A stretch of 24,757 bases of DNA. Origin: Symbiodinium natans. Taxonomy: Eukaryota; Sar; Dinophyceae; Suessiales; Symbiodiniaceae. Positions 8,490-17,493 of the stretch are shown here, piece by piece. The stretch spans positions 77,501 through 102,257 of the forward strand of contig CAJNDS010000626.1 of NCBI GenBank assembly GCA_905221605.1, given 5' to 3'. The notes below the pieces were generated by a model. It saw only the letters and a list, made by a program, of their open reading frames with translations, searched no databases and was not told the origin of the DNA. Each line of letters starts with the position of its first letter. Within the stretch, counting starts at the first letter, position 1. The position numbers and the translations under genes were made by a program.

Positions 8490-8879
8490 GGGACATTTTG
8501 TATGATTTCCCTGATTAGGTTGAAGAGGATCATATTTCCGAGTATTTTTCAGGGTTTCTAAGGGCCATTCTTTATAATGACCTGAACATGTCGCGCTGTC
8601 TTCGCCGTAGGCGGCCCATAGGGCTTATAGGGTGGACGGGGCTTGTAGAGTTTATAGGGCTTTAGGGCTCGTAGGGTGAATAGGGCTTAGCGAAGTCTAG
8701 GGATCGAGGTACTCGCGGCTCCGTGGCGATCCGACACCGGAGGCTGCCTCGAGGACTTGGGAGACGGGACGGGCGATGTAGGGTGTTTAAGGTTGAGGGG
8801 TGGCAGGGGTTGAGGGTTAAAGGGGCTTTAGAGGGTTATCGGGTTGAGGGTGGCTTGGAGCCTTGGAGCATACAGTGGC
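8490..8879. other. Spacer with degenerate G-rich units, no gene seen
   Basis: GGGCTTATAGGG-like units at 8610-8700 resemble the satellite at 13988-14222. DNA after 8700 is GC-rich without a supported frame. Confidence 0.4.
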
Positions 8880-9130
8880 CGCGATCTCCAGATGCCACAG
8901 GCAGCCGCAAAGGCGTCCGCGTTGAAACCAACCCAAGTTCGGCTCTGAGATGTGGAAGCTCGATGGGGGGACGCTCTTTCGGGCATCCGTGGCGCCCACG
9001 CCGCCCTACAAAGGGAACTCACAGAGGTTCAAGAGGATGGCGGGCCCTGGAGTGGGGCCAGCAAGATGCCTCATGGAGTTGAGCGCCAGCGCCAAGGCCG
9101 ACCCCGAGAAGCGGTGGCACCCTGCTGCAG
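8880..9130 (+). pseudogene. Possible remnant of a coiled-coil coding region
   Basis: In the frame of 8880 the DNA reads RDLQMPQAAAKASAL, meets a TGA at 8946-8948, then continues DVEARWGDALSG and GAHAALQRELTEVQEDG before composition degrades. The second part has heptad-like spacing of Leu, Ala and charged residues typical of coiled coils. This stretch is GC-rich and free of telomeric repeats, unlike the DNA just upstream. No family is recognised and no intact gene model can be built. It could be a chance frame in GC-rich DNA. Confidence 0.2.
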
Positions 9131-9246
9131 CATCGCAAGTGGAGCTGGCCGAGGTTTGGCGACCGGCAGGCACGGGCACATGTGGCTCAGCTGCGCTTGT
9201 TGCTGACTTGTGTCAAGGGGGATGTGTTTGGCCGACACGCAAAGAA

Positions 9247-9541
9247 CTGGCCGACGTGCAGGGCTGGCTGTTCGCGATGCAGAAAAAAAAGGGGTTGGCG
9301 GGTCTGGCGGATGTTTCGGGATGGTGGCCCGAGATGCAAAAACAAATCGCAGGTTTTCCGGCCGATTTCCAGGGTTGGCTGCCCACGATCCACAAAGATC
9401 TTCCTCTCCTTTATGATTTTCGCAAAACTCAAGAGGTCTGAGGGGAGATAGTACATAGTAATTAAGTAGGACAAGTTTTTGCATCTCAGGGAGCTCTTTG
9501 CATCCCGAGCAGCCTTTTTTGCATGTCGGCCAGCCAGCTCC
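9247..9541. repeat. 54-57 bp repeat module with direct units and an inverted unit
   Basis: Three direct units start at 9247, 9304 and 9358. Each has a CTGGCCGA-like start, a GGGNTGGCTG centre and an ATGCAAAAA-like end. An inverted, shortened relative follows at about 9476-9541 (GATGCAAA and CTGGCCGACATGCAAAA on the minus strand). Frames are open on both strands because the units are stop-poor; on the plus strand they read as ADVQGWL-type repeats. It may be a foldback element or an old repetitive coding segment. Confidence 0.55.
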
Positions 9542-9820
9542 CTTCGCACGGCTTCTCATGCAGGGATTGTTCTGCCCCAGCAGAGTTCCCGCCATGAGCT
9601 GCACTTATGCCACACCGCCTGCGCTAAGATTAAGAGACTTATGGCTTCCGAAGCCCAGGGGAAGGCGCATCGGCATCCTTGTCATCATGCACGCCTCCGG
9701 GCTGCACTTGACTCCGTTGAGCTTTGGGGCTCCCCCCCCCCCAACCCAATGCCGCGAGCACACGTAGTACCCAGTAGTGGCCTGAGATAGGTGACTCAGT
9801 CAGGGTTACATACATCCATA

Positions 9821-9896
9821 GATATATATATATATATGTCTACGTATACACATACTTTTCCTTTTTGCATGTATATATATATATATATATATATAT
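9821..9896. repeat. AT dinucleotide microsatellites
   Basis: Two (AT)n blocks at 9821-9838 and 9872-9896, separated by a short unique stretch. They lie 94 bp upstream of the FAD gene start. Confidence 0.95.
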
Positions 9897-9906
9897 CAAT
9901 AAGTCA

Positions 9907-9918
9907 GCTTTTCACCAG
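9907..9918 (+). promoter_or_regulatory. Candidate trans-splice acceptor upstream of the FAD gene
   Basis: GCTTTTCACCAG is a short pyrimidine-rich stretch ending in AG at 9917-9918, 71 nt before the ATG at 9990. Dinoflagellate mRNAs receive a spliced leader at such acceptors. The sequence alone cannot show that it is used. Confidence 0.25.
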
Positions 9919-9989
9919 GGCGCTCGTCAGAACTCGCCGAACGAGGTTGTTTGTGCTCAAACAGGGTCCGCCGGCAGCCATCCAGCGAT

Positions 9990-11625
9990 ATGCACACGGA
10001 CTTCGATGCCTGCATCATCGGTGCTGGCCCCGGGGGCCTGGGAGCTCTGTCAAGCCTGACTGAGCCCTACTCCGCAGACCAGCTCTCCCAAGACCAGATC
10101 GTGCGAGCTGGCCATGGCCACGGCCTCCGAAAGCGTCGGGAGCCGCGGATTTGCGTGGTGGACCCAGAGGGGTGGATGAGGACGTGGCATCGAAGGTTTA
10201 AGACCCTGGACATCAAGTGGCTGCGGTCACCGTCCGGAGCGCACCCGGACCTATTTGACGCCAGAAGCCTCCAGGCCTTTGCTGGCCTGAATGGCCGAAC
10301 AGACGAGTTGCTGGATTCCGGGGCCGTGAACCAAGACCTCCGCGCACTTGCCGAGACCCACACTGGCCTGTGGCACTTGCCCTCCAACCGACTTTTCGAA
10401 GATTTCTGCGACGACCTCGCCAAGAGGTTGCCTCACACGTTTGTGCGCGGCACGGCCGCAGCCGTGAATGGCTCGGATGGTAACTTCACCGTCTCGCTGA
10501 CCGACGGGCGCACTCTGACGGCCAAAACCGTCGTGCTCGCCCTTGGGGTGCCTGGACCTCCCAGGGTGCCGGCTGCATTTGCAGAGGTGCCCGAGCATCT
10601 CATGTTCCACTCGGACTATGAGTCGGGATCCCGGCTGAAGGAGATGAGCAGAGACCGGAGAGTCCTGGTGATTGGGGGTGGGCTGACGGCTGTGCAGCTT
10701 AGTCATAGTTGGGTACCATTTTACATGTCTAAAGGTACTTAAACCCAATAAGGAAAAAAGAATTGGGTTTTGAATATTATCCCAACCATGAACTAGGCAG
10801 GTGGCACAGCTTGCCATGAAGAGGGGTTGCCGTGTGACGCTCTGCAGCCGTCGCGCGCTGAACACCCGGCACTTTGACGTGAAGCCCACTTGGTTCGATC
10901 GAAGGCACGCCTACCGGCACCACTTTGAGTTCTTCGAGCAGTCTTTGGAGCTTCGCTTGAAGCACATACGAGAAGCCAGAGGAGGTGGGAGCGTGCCACC
11001 CATGTACATGCAGGAGCTGCGTGAAGCAGAGGCTGATGGAAGACTCGAGCTGAAGTGTGTTGATGCCAAGGTTGAGTCGATTTCCGCAGATTGCGTGCAC
11101 GTGCTTCTGGGCAGTGAGCTGAGGCACTTCGACCTGATTGTAAATGCTTGCGGCCATGTCCCCGACTGCAGGCGCCTTCCCTTGGTGGCCCAGCTTCTCG
11201 AGGATCATCCGCTGGACGTCATCGGTGGATTCCCCGCAATCTCACAGGATTTGCGGTGGGGAGACTTCAAGAACCTCTTTGTCATCGGCGCCCTGGCATC
11301 CCTACAGGTAGGCCCAGATGCCGGGAATCTCATGGGACTCCGCCGGGCCGGGCACATCATGGCCAACGTCCTCGGCCTTCGGGAGTGGCTGAAGGATACC
11401 GGCTCTATCCTTGGCAACATCCGCGGCAACCGCTATGCTGCCCTCGGTGATAGCGACGAGAGCAGCGATGCAGAGAGTGACGGCTCGGAGTGTTCTGAGT
11501 GCTCAGATTCCGGCATGGCCGACGCGGAGGCCAAGCTGGATGTGAGGAGTGACGAGGTCAGCACTGAAGTTTCCATGGCCGATGAAGCCAGTGACCATAC
11601 CAACCTACACTCCTCCGCGGAGTGA
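9990..11625 (+). CDS. FAD/NAD(P)-binding monooxygenase-like oxidoreductase, two exons, 510 aa
   Basis: Exon 1 is 9990-10693 and exon 2 is 10797-11625; together 1533 nt, giving 510 residues plus stop. The start ATG at 9990 puts a Rossmann dinucleotide motif at the N-terminus (IIGAGPGG, glycines at residues 11-16). A second nucleotide-binding motif VIGGGLTAVQ spans residues 227-236 across the splice junction. The ALGVPGPPRVP loop and the NACGHVPD stretch (about 351-358) resemble the linker and ATG(Y/H) motif of flavin monooxygenases. This order, FAD site, NADPH site, then ATGH-like motif, fits FAD/NAD(P)-binding families such as N-hydroxylating or FMO-like enzymes. The substrate cannot be told. 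Residues from about 452 form a Ser/Asp/Glu/Cys-rich tail that looks disordered and is outside the enzyme fold. No signal peptide is seen. The gene stands alone with repeats on both sides. An earlier in-frame TTG at 9951 is not favoured as start. Confidence 0.85.
10694..10796 (+). mobile_element. Intron of the FAD gene: introner-like element (GC-AG, 103 nt) with terminal inverted repeats and 4-bp direct repeats
   Basis: The coding frame needs GTG-CAG followed directly by GTGGCACAG, so about 103 nt must be removed. GCAG occurs at both edges (10694-10697 and 10797-10800), leaving 99 bp between. With the intron at 10694-10796 it has a GC donor and an AG acceptor. The 99-bp interior has imperfect terminal inverted repeats: CTTAGTCATAGTTGGG at 10698-10713 pairs with 10781-10796 with two mismatches and one gap. 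An inner hairpin (AAACCCAAT 10741-10749 with ATTGGGTTT 10762-10770) is also present. The direct repeat supplies the donor and the inverted-repeat end supplies the acceptor AG, as expected for an intron created by element insertion. Confidence 0.75.
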
Positions 11626-12054
11626 GGTGAGGTGCCACCGTGCCCCCTTGCACAAAGTTTGCACAACAATTCATTCATTGTCTTGACGAACACAAAGTTT
11701 TGTCCAAAAAAGGCTCGAGATTATGGGGCTCTTGTCGGCCCGAAGTTTTCGGCACCGAGTAGGAGACTTTTTGCTTTGACAGTCTCTTGGCGCTGGGTTG
11801 TTTAGCACCTCACCCGAGCCTCAGCGCTCGGTTCGTGGGAGGGAGCTCTCTTTCTGCATGGCAAACAAAAGCAAAATTCATGCATCGCGGCGCCAAACGG
11901 CGCGGCGTGCGTGCAGACGCACAGATGCGTCTGAAGGAGGGGTGGAGTTTTGTTGAGTCTGCGCAGGGCGCTTCACGAGGACCCGATGTGCGAGGACGCA
12001 CAAGAAAAAGGGCCTTAGAGCCGTGCCCCACAGCGCCAACGGATCTGGGGCTTA
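11626..12054. other. 3' flank of the FAD gene, no gene seen
   Basis: Unique sequence with short palindromic words near 11668-11685. The frame at 11787-12059 has no recognisable domain. Confidence 0.4.
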
Positions 12055-12117
12055 TTTAGGGTTTAGGGTTTAGGGTTTAGGGTCACAGGGTTGAGTTGAT
12101 GTCTTAGGGTTTAGGGT
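12055..12117 (+). repeat. Interstitial telomeric tract, TTTAGGG orientation
   Basis: Four units, a 20-bp interruption, then two more units. Confidence 0.85.
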
Positions 12118-12210
12118 AGAGAGTCGTAGGGCTTGTTCGAGGACTGTCATTGCCCCACAAAGCTTCCGAGCCGAGTCTGAAAGTAAAAGCTCATCCAACC
12201 CCGATCACAG

Positions 12211-12392
12211 ATCCTAAACCCTAAGCCCTAAACCCTAAACCCGCCCTAAACCCTAAACCCTAAACCCTAAACCCTAAATCCTAAACCCTAAACCCTAAAC
12301 CCTAAACCCTAAACCCTAAACCCTAAACCCTAAATCCTAAACCCTAAACCCTAAACCCTAAACCCTAAACCCTAAACCCTAAACCCTAAACC
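12211..12392 (-). repeat. Long interstitial telomeric tract, CCCTAAA orientation
   Basis: About 25 units with two TCCTAAA variants spaced about 70 bp apart, which hints at duplication of a multi-unit block. Left arm of the pair around 12393-12480. Confidence 0.95.
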
Positions 12393-12480
12393 TCCAAACA
12401 CATTTTTACCACCGTTTGCCCATTCGCCAAGGTCCGGTCTCCTCGGCTCTGCTCTTTGCCCGCGCGCTTGGATCCTCTCG

Positions 12481-12536
12481 GTTTAGGGTTTAGGGTTTAG
12501 GGTTTAGGTTTTAGTGATTTTTAGGGTTTAGGGTTT
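12481..12536 (+). repeat. Interstitial telomeric tract, TTTAGGG orientation
   Basis: About seven units, some degenerate in the middle. Right arm of the pair. Confidence 0.9.
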
Positions 12537-12702
12537 GCGCGGGCAGAATGGTCCAGTTCGCGCTGCAGCCCACAGCCTGCGCACGCCACGCGAGAACAGA
12601 GCCTGGGAAGCAGAGGGGCCCTTAGTTGCCTTTTTTGGTTTGGTTTATTTTCCTTCATAAGCATCCTTTAAGCCAAGTTTCGGATGACCGGAGGGGCCAT
12701 CC

Positions 12703-12838
12703 TTAAACCCTTATAAACCCTAAACCCTAAACCCTAAACCCTAAACCCTAAACCCTAAACCCTAAACCCTAAACCCTAAACCCTAAACCCTAAACCCTAA
12801 ACCCTAAACCCTAAACCCTAAACTCTAAACCCCAAACT
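12703..12838 (-). repeat. Long interstitial telomeric tract, CCCTAAA orientation
   Basis: About 19 nearly perfect units, last units CTCTAAA and CCCCAAA. Confidence 0.95.
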
Positions 12839-12963
12839 CAGGGCACCTCAAGAGCGCGACCATTCAGGGCTCCCAGGCTTCGAAGTCGTGGCCTCGACTT
12901 CGTCGCCTACCATCTGCTTCTCTTCGCAGAGAAGAAGAGGCGATGGCGGGCAGGTACAGCGCT
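12839..12963. other. Structured spacer between inward-facing telomeric tracts
   Basis: Two clear hairpins: CGAAGTCG (12881-12888) with CGACTTCG (12895-12902), and CTTCTCT (12917-12923), loop TCGC, AGAGAAG (12928-12934). The second is enclosed by TCGCCT (12903-12908) with AGGCGA (12938-12943). It could be a structured RNA, but no known family is recognised. Confidence 0.5.
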
Positions 12964-13011
12964 GGGTTTAGGGTTTAGGGTTTAGGGTTTAGGGTTCAGG
13001 GTTTAGGGTTG
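12964..13011 (+). repeat. Interstitial telomeric tract, TTTAGGG orientation
   Basis: About six units, one TTCAGGG. Right arm of the pair with 12703-12838. Confidence 0.9.
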
Positions 13012-13159
13012 AAGAGGGGCCGGCGCCACAGGGTTTCGGTGGGGGTTGGTGTACAAACGTGGCGAGGAGACGACTGGTGAGGGCGCAATCAGGACACTCT
13101 CGGAAGGGAGAGCCCAGCTGCACTTCTCCGACTGGAGAAAGCCGAACACTGAGAATGAA

Positions 13160-13262
13160 TAGGGTTTAGGGTTTAGGGTTTAGGGTTTAGGGTTTAGGGT
13201 TTAGGGTTTAGGGTTTAGGGTTTAGGGTTTAGGGTTTAGGGTTTAGGGTTTAGGGTTTAGGT
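13160..13262 (+). repeat. Long perfect interstitial telomeric tract, TTTAGGG orientation
   Basis: About fourteen uninterrupted TTTAGGG units, among the purest tracts here, so probably recent. Confidence 0.95.
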
Positions 13263-13860
13263 TTTTTAGGGTGCGGGCCGGATCGGGTGCGCTTTTTTTC
13301 CCCCAACCACGTACAACCCCGAATAGCCCAGATCCCCAACACATTGTCCTCTGAAGGGCCCTGGGTCACAAGCCTCAGTGGCCCAAAACGGCCCACAAGC
13401 CCGGGACTGCGACCACGCAGGATTGCGCTGCAGAGGGGACGCGAGCAGGCAGGTTTCTAGTTATTATATTAATAATAATAATACTAATAATAATAAAAAA
13501 ATAATAATAGGAGGTTTGAGGCTTCTGTTTACTGGGAAGGGGGAGAGGGGGGTTGGTTGGAGGATCTGTGGGTCATTACGGGTCTATGGTTTGGAGATGT
13601 GGGGTTGAGGGGTTCCGGGCTTTTAGGGGTCCAGGGCTTCGAGTTTTTGATAGAGGAGAATAGTTCGGGTTTTTGGCTTCCGCCCCAAGGTGCATCCTAG
13701 GTCCATGTCCCTGGCCCCCAAACTTGGACTGCTTTAGGAGCCCCCACACCCCGAATTTCGATTTTTCGAGGTTTTGAGACAATCTTCTTGGTCGCCCAAC
13801 GCCCCGGGACCATTGTAGGCCCCAAACCCCACGAAAAACTCCCCGCAAAACACCCTCTGG
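13263..13860. other. Unique spacer with an AAT microsatellite, no gene seen
   Basis: An (AAT)n-like microsatellite occupies about 13461-13510. The frames crossing it (13378-13608 plus, 13576-13848 minus) are low-complexity and unsupported. Confidence 0.5.
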
Positions 13861-13888
13861 AAACCCTGAACCCTGAACCCTAAACCCT

Positions 13889-13970
13889 GACCCCTGGATT
13901 CTTTGGATCCCCTTCCTCAGGACCGACTCGGCCGCTGCGTCCCGCGCCTGTGGCTGGCGCCTCAGGGGTC
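13889..13970. other. 82-bp stem-closed segment between telomeric tracts
   Basis: An 8-bp inverted repeat closes the segment: GACCCCTG (13889-13896) with CAGGGGTC (13963-13970). The interior is GC-rich. A CCCTAAA/CCCTGAA tract (13860-13889) precedes it and a TTTAGGG tract follows. Confidence 0.5.
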
Positions 13971-13987
13971 GGGGTTGGGGAGTAGCT

Positions 13988-14222
13988 GTTCAGGGTTTAG
14001 GGTTTAGGGTTCAGGGTTTCGGGTTCAGGGCTTATCGGGTTCAGGGCTTATAGGGTGTAGTGTTCAGGGTTTCGGGTTCAGGGCTTATAGGGTGTGGGGT
14101 TTAGGGTTTCGGGTTCAGGGCTTTTTGGGTGTAGGGTTTTGGGGTTAGGGTTCAGGACTTATAGGGTGTAGGGTGTAGGGTTTAGGGTTCAGGGCTTATA
14201 GGGTTTCTAGGCTTAGGTGCTT
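13988..14222 (+). repeat. Complex G-rich satellite derived from telomeric units
   Basis: Repeats of a roughly 40-50 bp composite built from GGGTTTCGGG, TTCAGGGCTTAT and AGGGTGTAGGG. Units differ by indels. This is a second-order repeat made of diverged telomeric heptamers. Confidence 0.75.
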
Positions 14223-14524
14223 TAGGATTTAGGGTTTCGGGGGTGAAGCCCGTAGCGTTCAAGGTTTCCGTGGGGTTGGGGTGCTTCGGCTGTTTTAGGG
14301 TGCCCGTGTTTGTGAGGTTGTGGTTTTCGTTCGGGGTGTTCAGGGTCTTAGGTGTCCAAGTAATACAACTGTAGTCTGCACAGGTTACTCTACCCTTTCT
14401 TTCCCCGTAGGATCAGTACATATCCCAACTAACACAGCTCCTATACATACACGCATCTACATTCCTTCTTGCTAAAGGAATCCAAAATACTTCCTACCCA
14501 CTCCTCATGCTACTAATGGTTGTT
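14223..14524. other. Unique spacer, no gene seen
   Basis: G-rich decay to about 14340, then pyrimidine-rich, AC-rich unique DNA to 14520 without telomeric motifs or frames. Confidence 0.4.
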
Positions 14525-14796
14525 AAACCCTAAACCCTAACCCTAAACCCTAAACCCTATAGCCTAAAGCCTAAAGCCTAAAGCCTAAAGCCTAAAGCCT
14601 AAAGCCTAAAGCCTAAAGCCTAAAGCCTAAAGCCTAAAGCCTAACGCCTAACGCCTAAAGCCTAAAGGCTAAAGGCTGAAGCCTGAAGCCTGAAGCCTGA
14701 AGCCTGAAGCCTGAAGCCTGAAGCCTAAAGCCTGAAGCCTAAAGCCTAAAGCCTAAAGCCTGAAGCCAAAGCCTAAGCTCTAAACCCTAAACCCTC
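14525..14796 (-). repeat. Variant telomeric array: CCCTAAA to GCCTAAA to GCCTGAA
   Basis: Canonical CCCTAAA at 14525-14560 gives way to a run of about twelve GCCTAAA heptamers, two GCCTAAC units, an inverted-looking GGCTAAA/GGCTGAA pair, then about seven GCCTGAA units and mixtures to about 14779, and canonical units again to 14796. The seven-base period is kept throughout. Each variant forms its own block, which points to local homogenisation. Confidence 0.92.
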
Positions 14797-15267
14797 AGGG
14801 CCCAAGCTCTCAGCCTTTGAGATGCGAAGGGGTTTAGGTTGAGGGTTTAGGGTTTCGGGAAAAGGGTTCAGGGTGTTAAGCCCCCTAGCAAAGGCATGTG
14901 TGCCTGCTGCCTAAGGCCCCATGTTGAAATTTCCGGCCCGACGCCTCTTGGATACCAAGAGCCGCGCGTCATCGTTAATGTGCCCCTCCGAACTCATGGT
15001 TTAGAGTTTGGGGTTTAGGGCTTTTAATGCTGTGCTTTTTCTGGGATGGTGAATGGCGAATCATGCTGCTAGACTATGTGTAAACCTGTAAACCTAGTCT
15101 CTCCTGCGCATTGCTTTCTATTGCTGCAATCAGTTGTCACCTCGCGGCCCTTTGAGGTACCTGGCTTTATTGCCGGAGCCTCACACGTTGTCCATCAGCC
15201 GGTGCTGACCTGCGATACGGGGAAGCTGCTCCTGTGGCATGTATCGAGTGGGAGGGGAGAGGGGAGA

Positions 15268-15303
<36 letters not shown>

Positions 15304-15527
15304 CCGTAAATGGCCATGCGCAGCCGAGTCAGTGACGTAGCAACCAGCGGGGAGGGGGAAGAGCACCGGCCGGAGTGATGTCAGCCTCAGACACAGGGGG
15401 AGTGGGGAACAGTCACGCCGGTGACCTTCTCCCGAACTGTCCAACCTGGAGGTGCCCTGAATACCGGGGCGGGCTCGTACGCCCGGGGGCTTGCCCCCAT
15501 GCCCCCAAGAAAGAAGAAAGAAAGAGA
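14797..15527. other. Unique region, no gene seen
   Basis: Short G-strand telomeric patch at 14830-14870. A (GA)n microsatellite lies at 15267-15302 and a purine-rich AAGAAAGAAGAAAG tract near 15507-15526. The frames at 15076-15309 and 15181-15444 run through the GA repeat and are not trusted. Confidence 0.5.
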
Positions 15528-15613
15528 ACCCTAAACCCTAAACCCTAAAAGCCTCAGCCCTAAACCCCGAAACCCAAACCCCTACACCCCAATCCCTGAA
15601 CCCTAAACCCTGA
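15528..15613 (-). repeat. Degenerate interstitial telomeric tract, CCCTAAA orientation
   Basis: Three good units then diverged CCCCGAA, CCCAAAC and CCCTGAA units. Confidence 0.8.
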
Positions 15614-16024
15614 GGAGAGAGGGGAGAGAGCGGCGAGCCCCCCAGATAAGGAGCAAGAAAGAGGAGAGGGAGGGCCCAGGGGAAGCCACGAGGGGACTCC
15701 TCCGAGCATCTCTCTATCGGAAGGTGCTGATGAAGCCTGCTGGCTGGGAGACAGACGTCTACGACGTCTCAAAGTTTGGAGTTCCAATCTCACCAGCCTT
15801 GGCCTCAGCACCGAGCCCGAAGGGCACCCAAGTTTTACCTTCTTAAGTCGTTTGTGGCCTTGGGGGCCATGGGGCCAAGGACTTCATGTGGTAGCTCTGG
15901 TCAAACTTGTGGCAGCTACAGGTCGCTCGATTCTACCTGCTCTCGTCATTCCTAGCTGCGCACAGCAACGAGGACCGCACGGTGGCATCCAAGTCGTTTG
16001 CTAGTCCATGAGGGGGAAAAGGCC
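15614..16024. other. Unique spacer, no gene seen
   Basis: Purine-rich start then unique DNA; no supported frame. Confidence 0.4.
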
Positions 16025-16139
16025 TACTTGGAGGTTCATGGGCACTTATAAGTAGGGTTGTGCGTAGGGCAACTATGGTTATGACCTAGGGTACTAGTGA
16101 CTCCTACTTATAAGTGCACGGGCCCAGTTCATAAATGTA
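16025..16139. mobile_element. Inverted-repeat element of about 115 bp
   Basis: A perfect inner inverted repeat, CACTTATAAGTAGG at 16043-16056 with its complement at 16103-16116, is extended outward by imperfect pairing to the ends. The first 18 bases equal 6241-6258. No clear target duplication is seen. Likely a MITE-like family shared with the 6241 copy. Confidence 0.5.
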
Positions 16140-16499
16140 GCCTTGGTTGCAACACGGCCAAGAAGCCAGCTGCTTCCTCCTCCTACAAGCCGGAGGGGTA
16201 CTAGAATCCCTATTGAGGACTGTTAAGGGTGAACGTCCCAAGGCTTAGGGGTTTGCTAGGAGTTCAGGGGGTTTTTCCAGGGGTTTGGGGTGGGGGCATC
16301 CTGTTTTCAAGGAGCAGTTCCCGATCTCTCGATGCGCAGAGAGTGGATATGGATTCATTCATCGGCGTGAGCCTAAGGGGGCGTTCAGGGAGCTCAGGGC
16401 TTCTGCTGGGCTGGTGTCTCCGTCATGAACGAGATGAAACACCAACCAGAGCACACGCAGAGTGCCAGGGCACAAGGGGCAGAATACTCGTGCGACCAC
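16140..16499. other. Unique spacer, no gene seen
   Basis: A weak copy of the dispersed 41-bp motif begins at 16199. The frame at 16229-16507 has no recognisable domain. Confidence 0.4.
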
Positions 16500-16674
16500 G
16501 ACCCTAAACCCTAAACCCTAAACCCCAAACCCTAAACCCTAAACCCTAAACCCTAAACCCTAAACCCTAAACCCTAAACCCTAAACCCCAAACCCCAAAC
16601 CCCAAACCCCAAGCCCTAAACCCTAAACCCTAAACCCTAAACCCTAAACCCTAAACCCTAAACCCTAAACCCTA
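16500..16674 (-). repeat. Long interstitial telomeric tract, CCCTAAA orientation
   Basis: About 25 units; a central block of four consecutive CCCCAAA variants (about 16584-16611) again shows local variant spread. Confidence 0.95.
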
Positions 16675-16771
16675 TCCAATGAGATCTGAGATTGATGCCC
16701 CTGGTGAATGCAACGGTGGAGCAGGGAAAGGCAGCACCGCCCTACGACCAACTCCATGATCCAGCAGCCAC

Positions 16772-16832
16772 TTAGGTTTAGGGTTTAGGGTTTAGGGTTT
16801 AGGGTTTAGGGTTTAGGGTTTAGGGTTTAGGG
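16772..16832 (+). repeat. Interstitial telomeric tract, TTTAGGG orientation
   Basis: Eight to nine perfect units; right arm of the pair around the 97-bp spacer 16675-16771. Confidence 0.95.
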
Positions 16833-17245
16833 ATGCCCATCACAGATGAAGAGCGCAAGATCCTACAGGAGATCGAGGGCAGCTTCCTCGGTTCCAGGAT
16901 AGAGTTCCAATGATGCTGTTCCGCCAACAACTCGTCCATGCGCTCGCGTGTCTTCCGGCACTTCGTTTTCATACCCTCCCCCCAATATAAAACCCCCCCC
17001 CCCTCCTCCCTGACACCCTATTATTAAATACCCCCCCATATACTCTGGCATAACAAGGTGTTGCCCAGTGCACCGGACCTTCTGCTTGGCAACGGCACAG
17101 AGAAAGGCGAGGCATCGCGAAAGTTCGGATGCACGGGGTCATGGCCGAGGGATCGCACCAAGGTTCAGGGTTCAGAGTTCAGAGTGCCAGTTCAGGGTTT
17201 CAAGCATCCGTTCTGGGTAGGTTTGGGGTTCAAGGTTCAGGACTG
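16833..17245. other. Unique spacer, no gene seen
   Basis: Contains an 11-C run at 16993-17003 and diverged TTCAGGG units at 17163-17240. No supported frame. Confidence 0.4.
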
Positions 17246-17404
17246 CCCTAAACCCTAAACCCTAAACCCTAAACCCTAAACCCTAAACCCTAAACCCTAA
17301 ACCCTAAACCCTAAACCCTAAACCCTAAACCCTAAACCCTAAACCCTAAACCCTAAACCCTAAACCCTAAACCCTAAACCCTTAACCCTGAACCCTAAAC
17401 CCTA
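17246..17404 (-). repeat. Long interstitial telomeric tract, CCCTAAA orientation
   Basis: About 22 units, nearly all perfect, with CTTAACCCTGAA near the right edge. Confidence 0.95.
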
Positions 17405-17493
17405 GGTTGGATCAGATGAGCTCCGGCCTCATTCTGACCGCCACATGCTTCTCGCGCCCCGGCAGCAACCTGAGTGTCCCAAGAATGTTAGAG

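Noticed and set aside
9951-9989. Upstream extension of the FAD protein from TTG at 9951
   Set aside because: Not an ATG; the ATG at 9990 places the Rossmann motif at the normal distance from the N-terminus.
10251-11208. Long minus-strand frames opposite the FAD gene
   Set aside because: They are antisense shadows of GC-rich codons; the plus strand has coherent FAD and NAD(P) motifs across a spliceable intron.
15076-15444. Two overlapping frames around the GA repeat
   Set aside because: Both run through (GA)n or its complement and have no recognisable domain.
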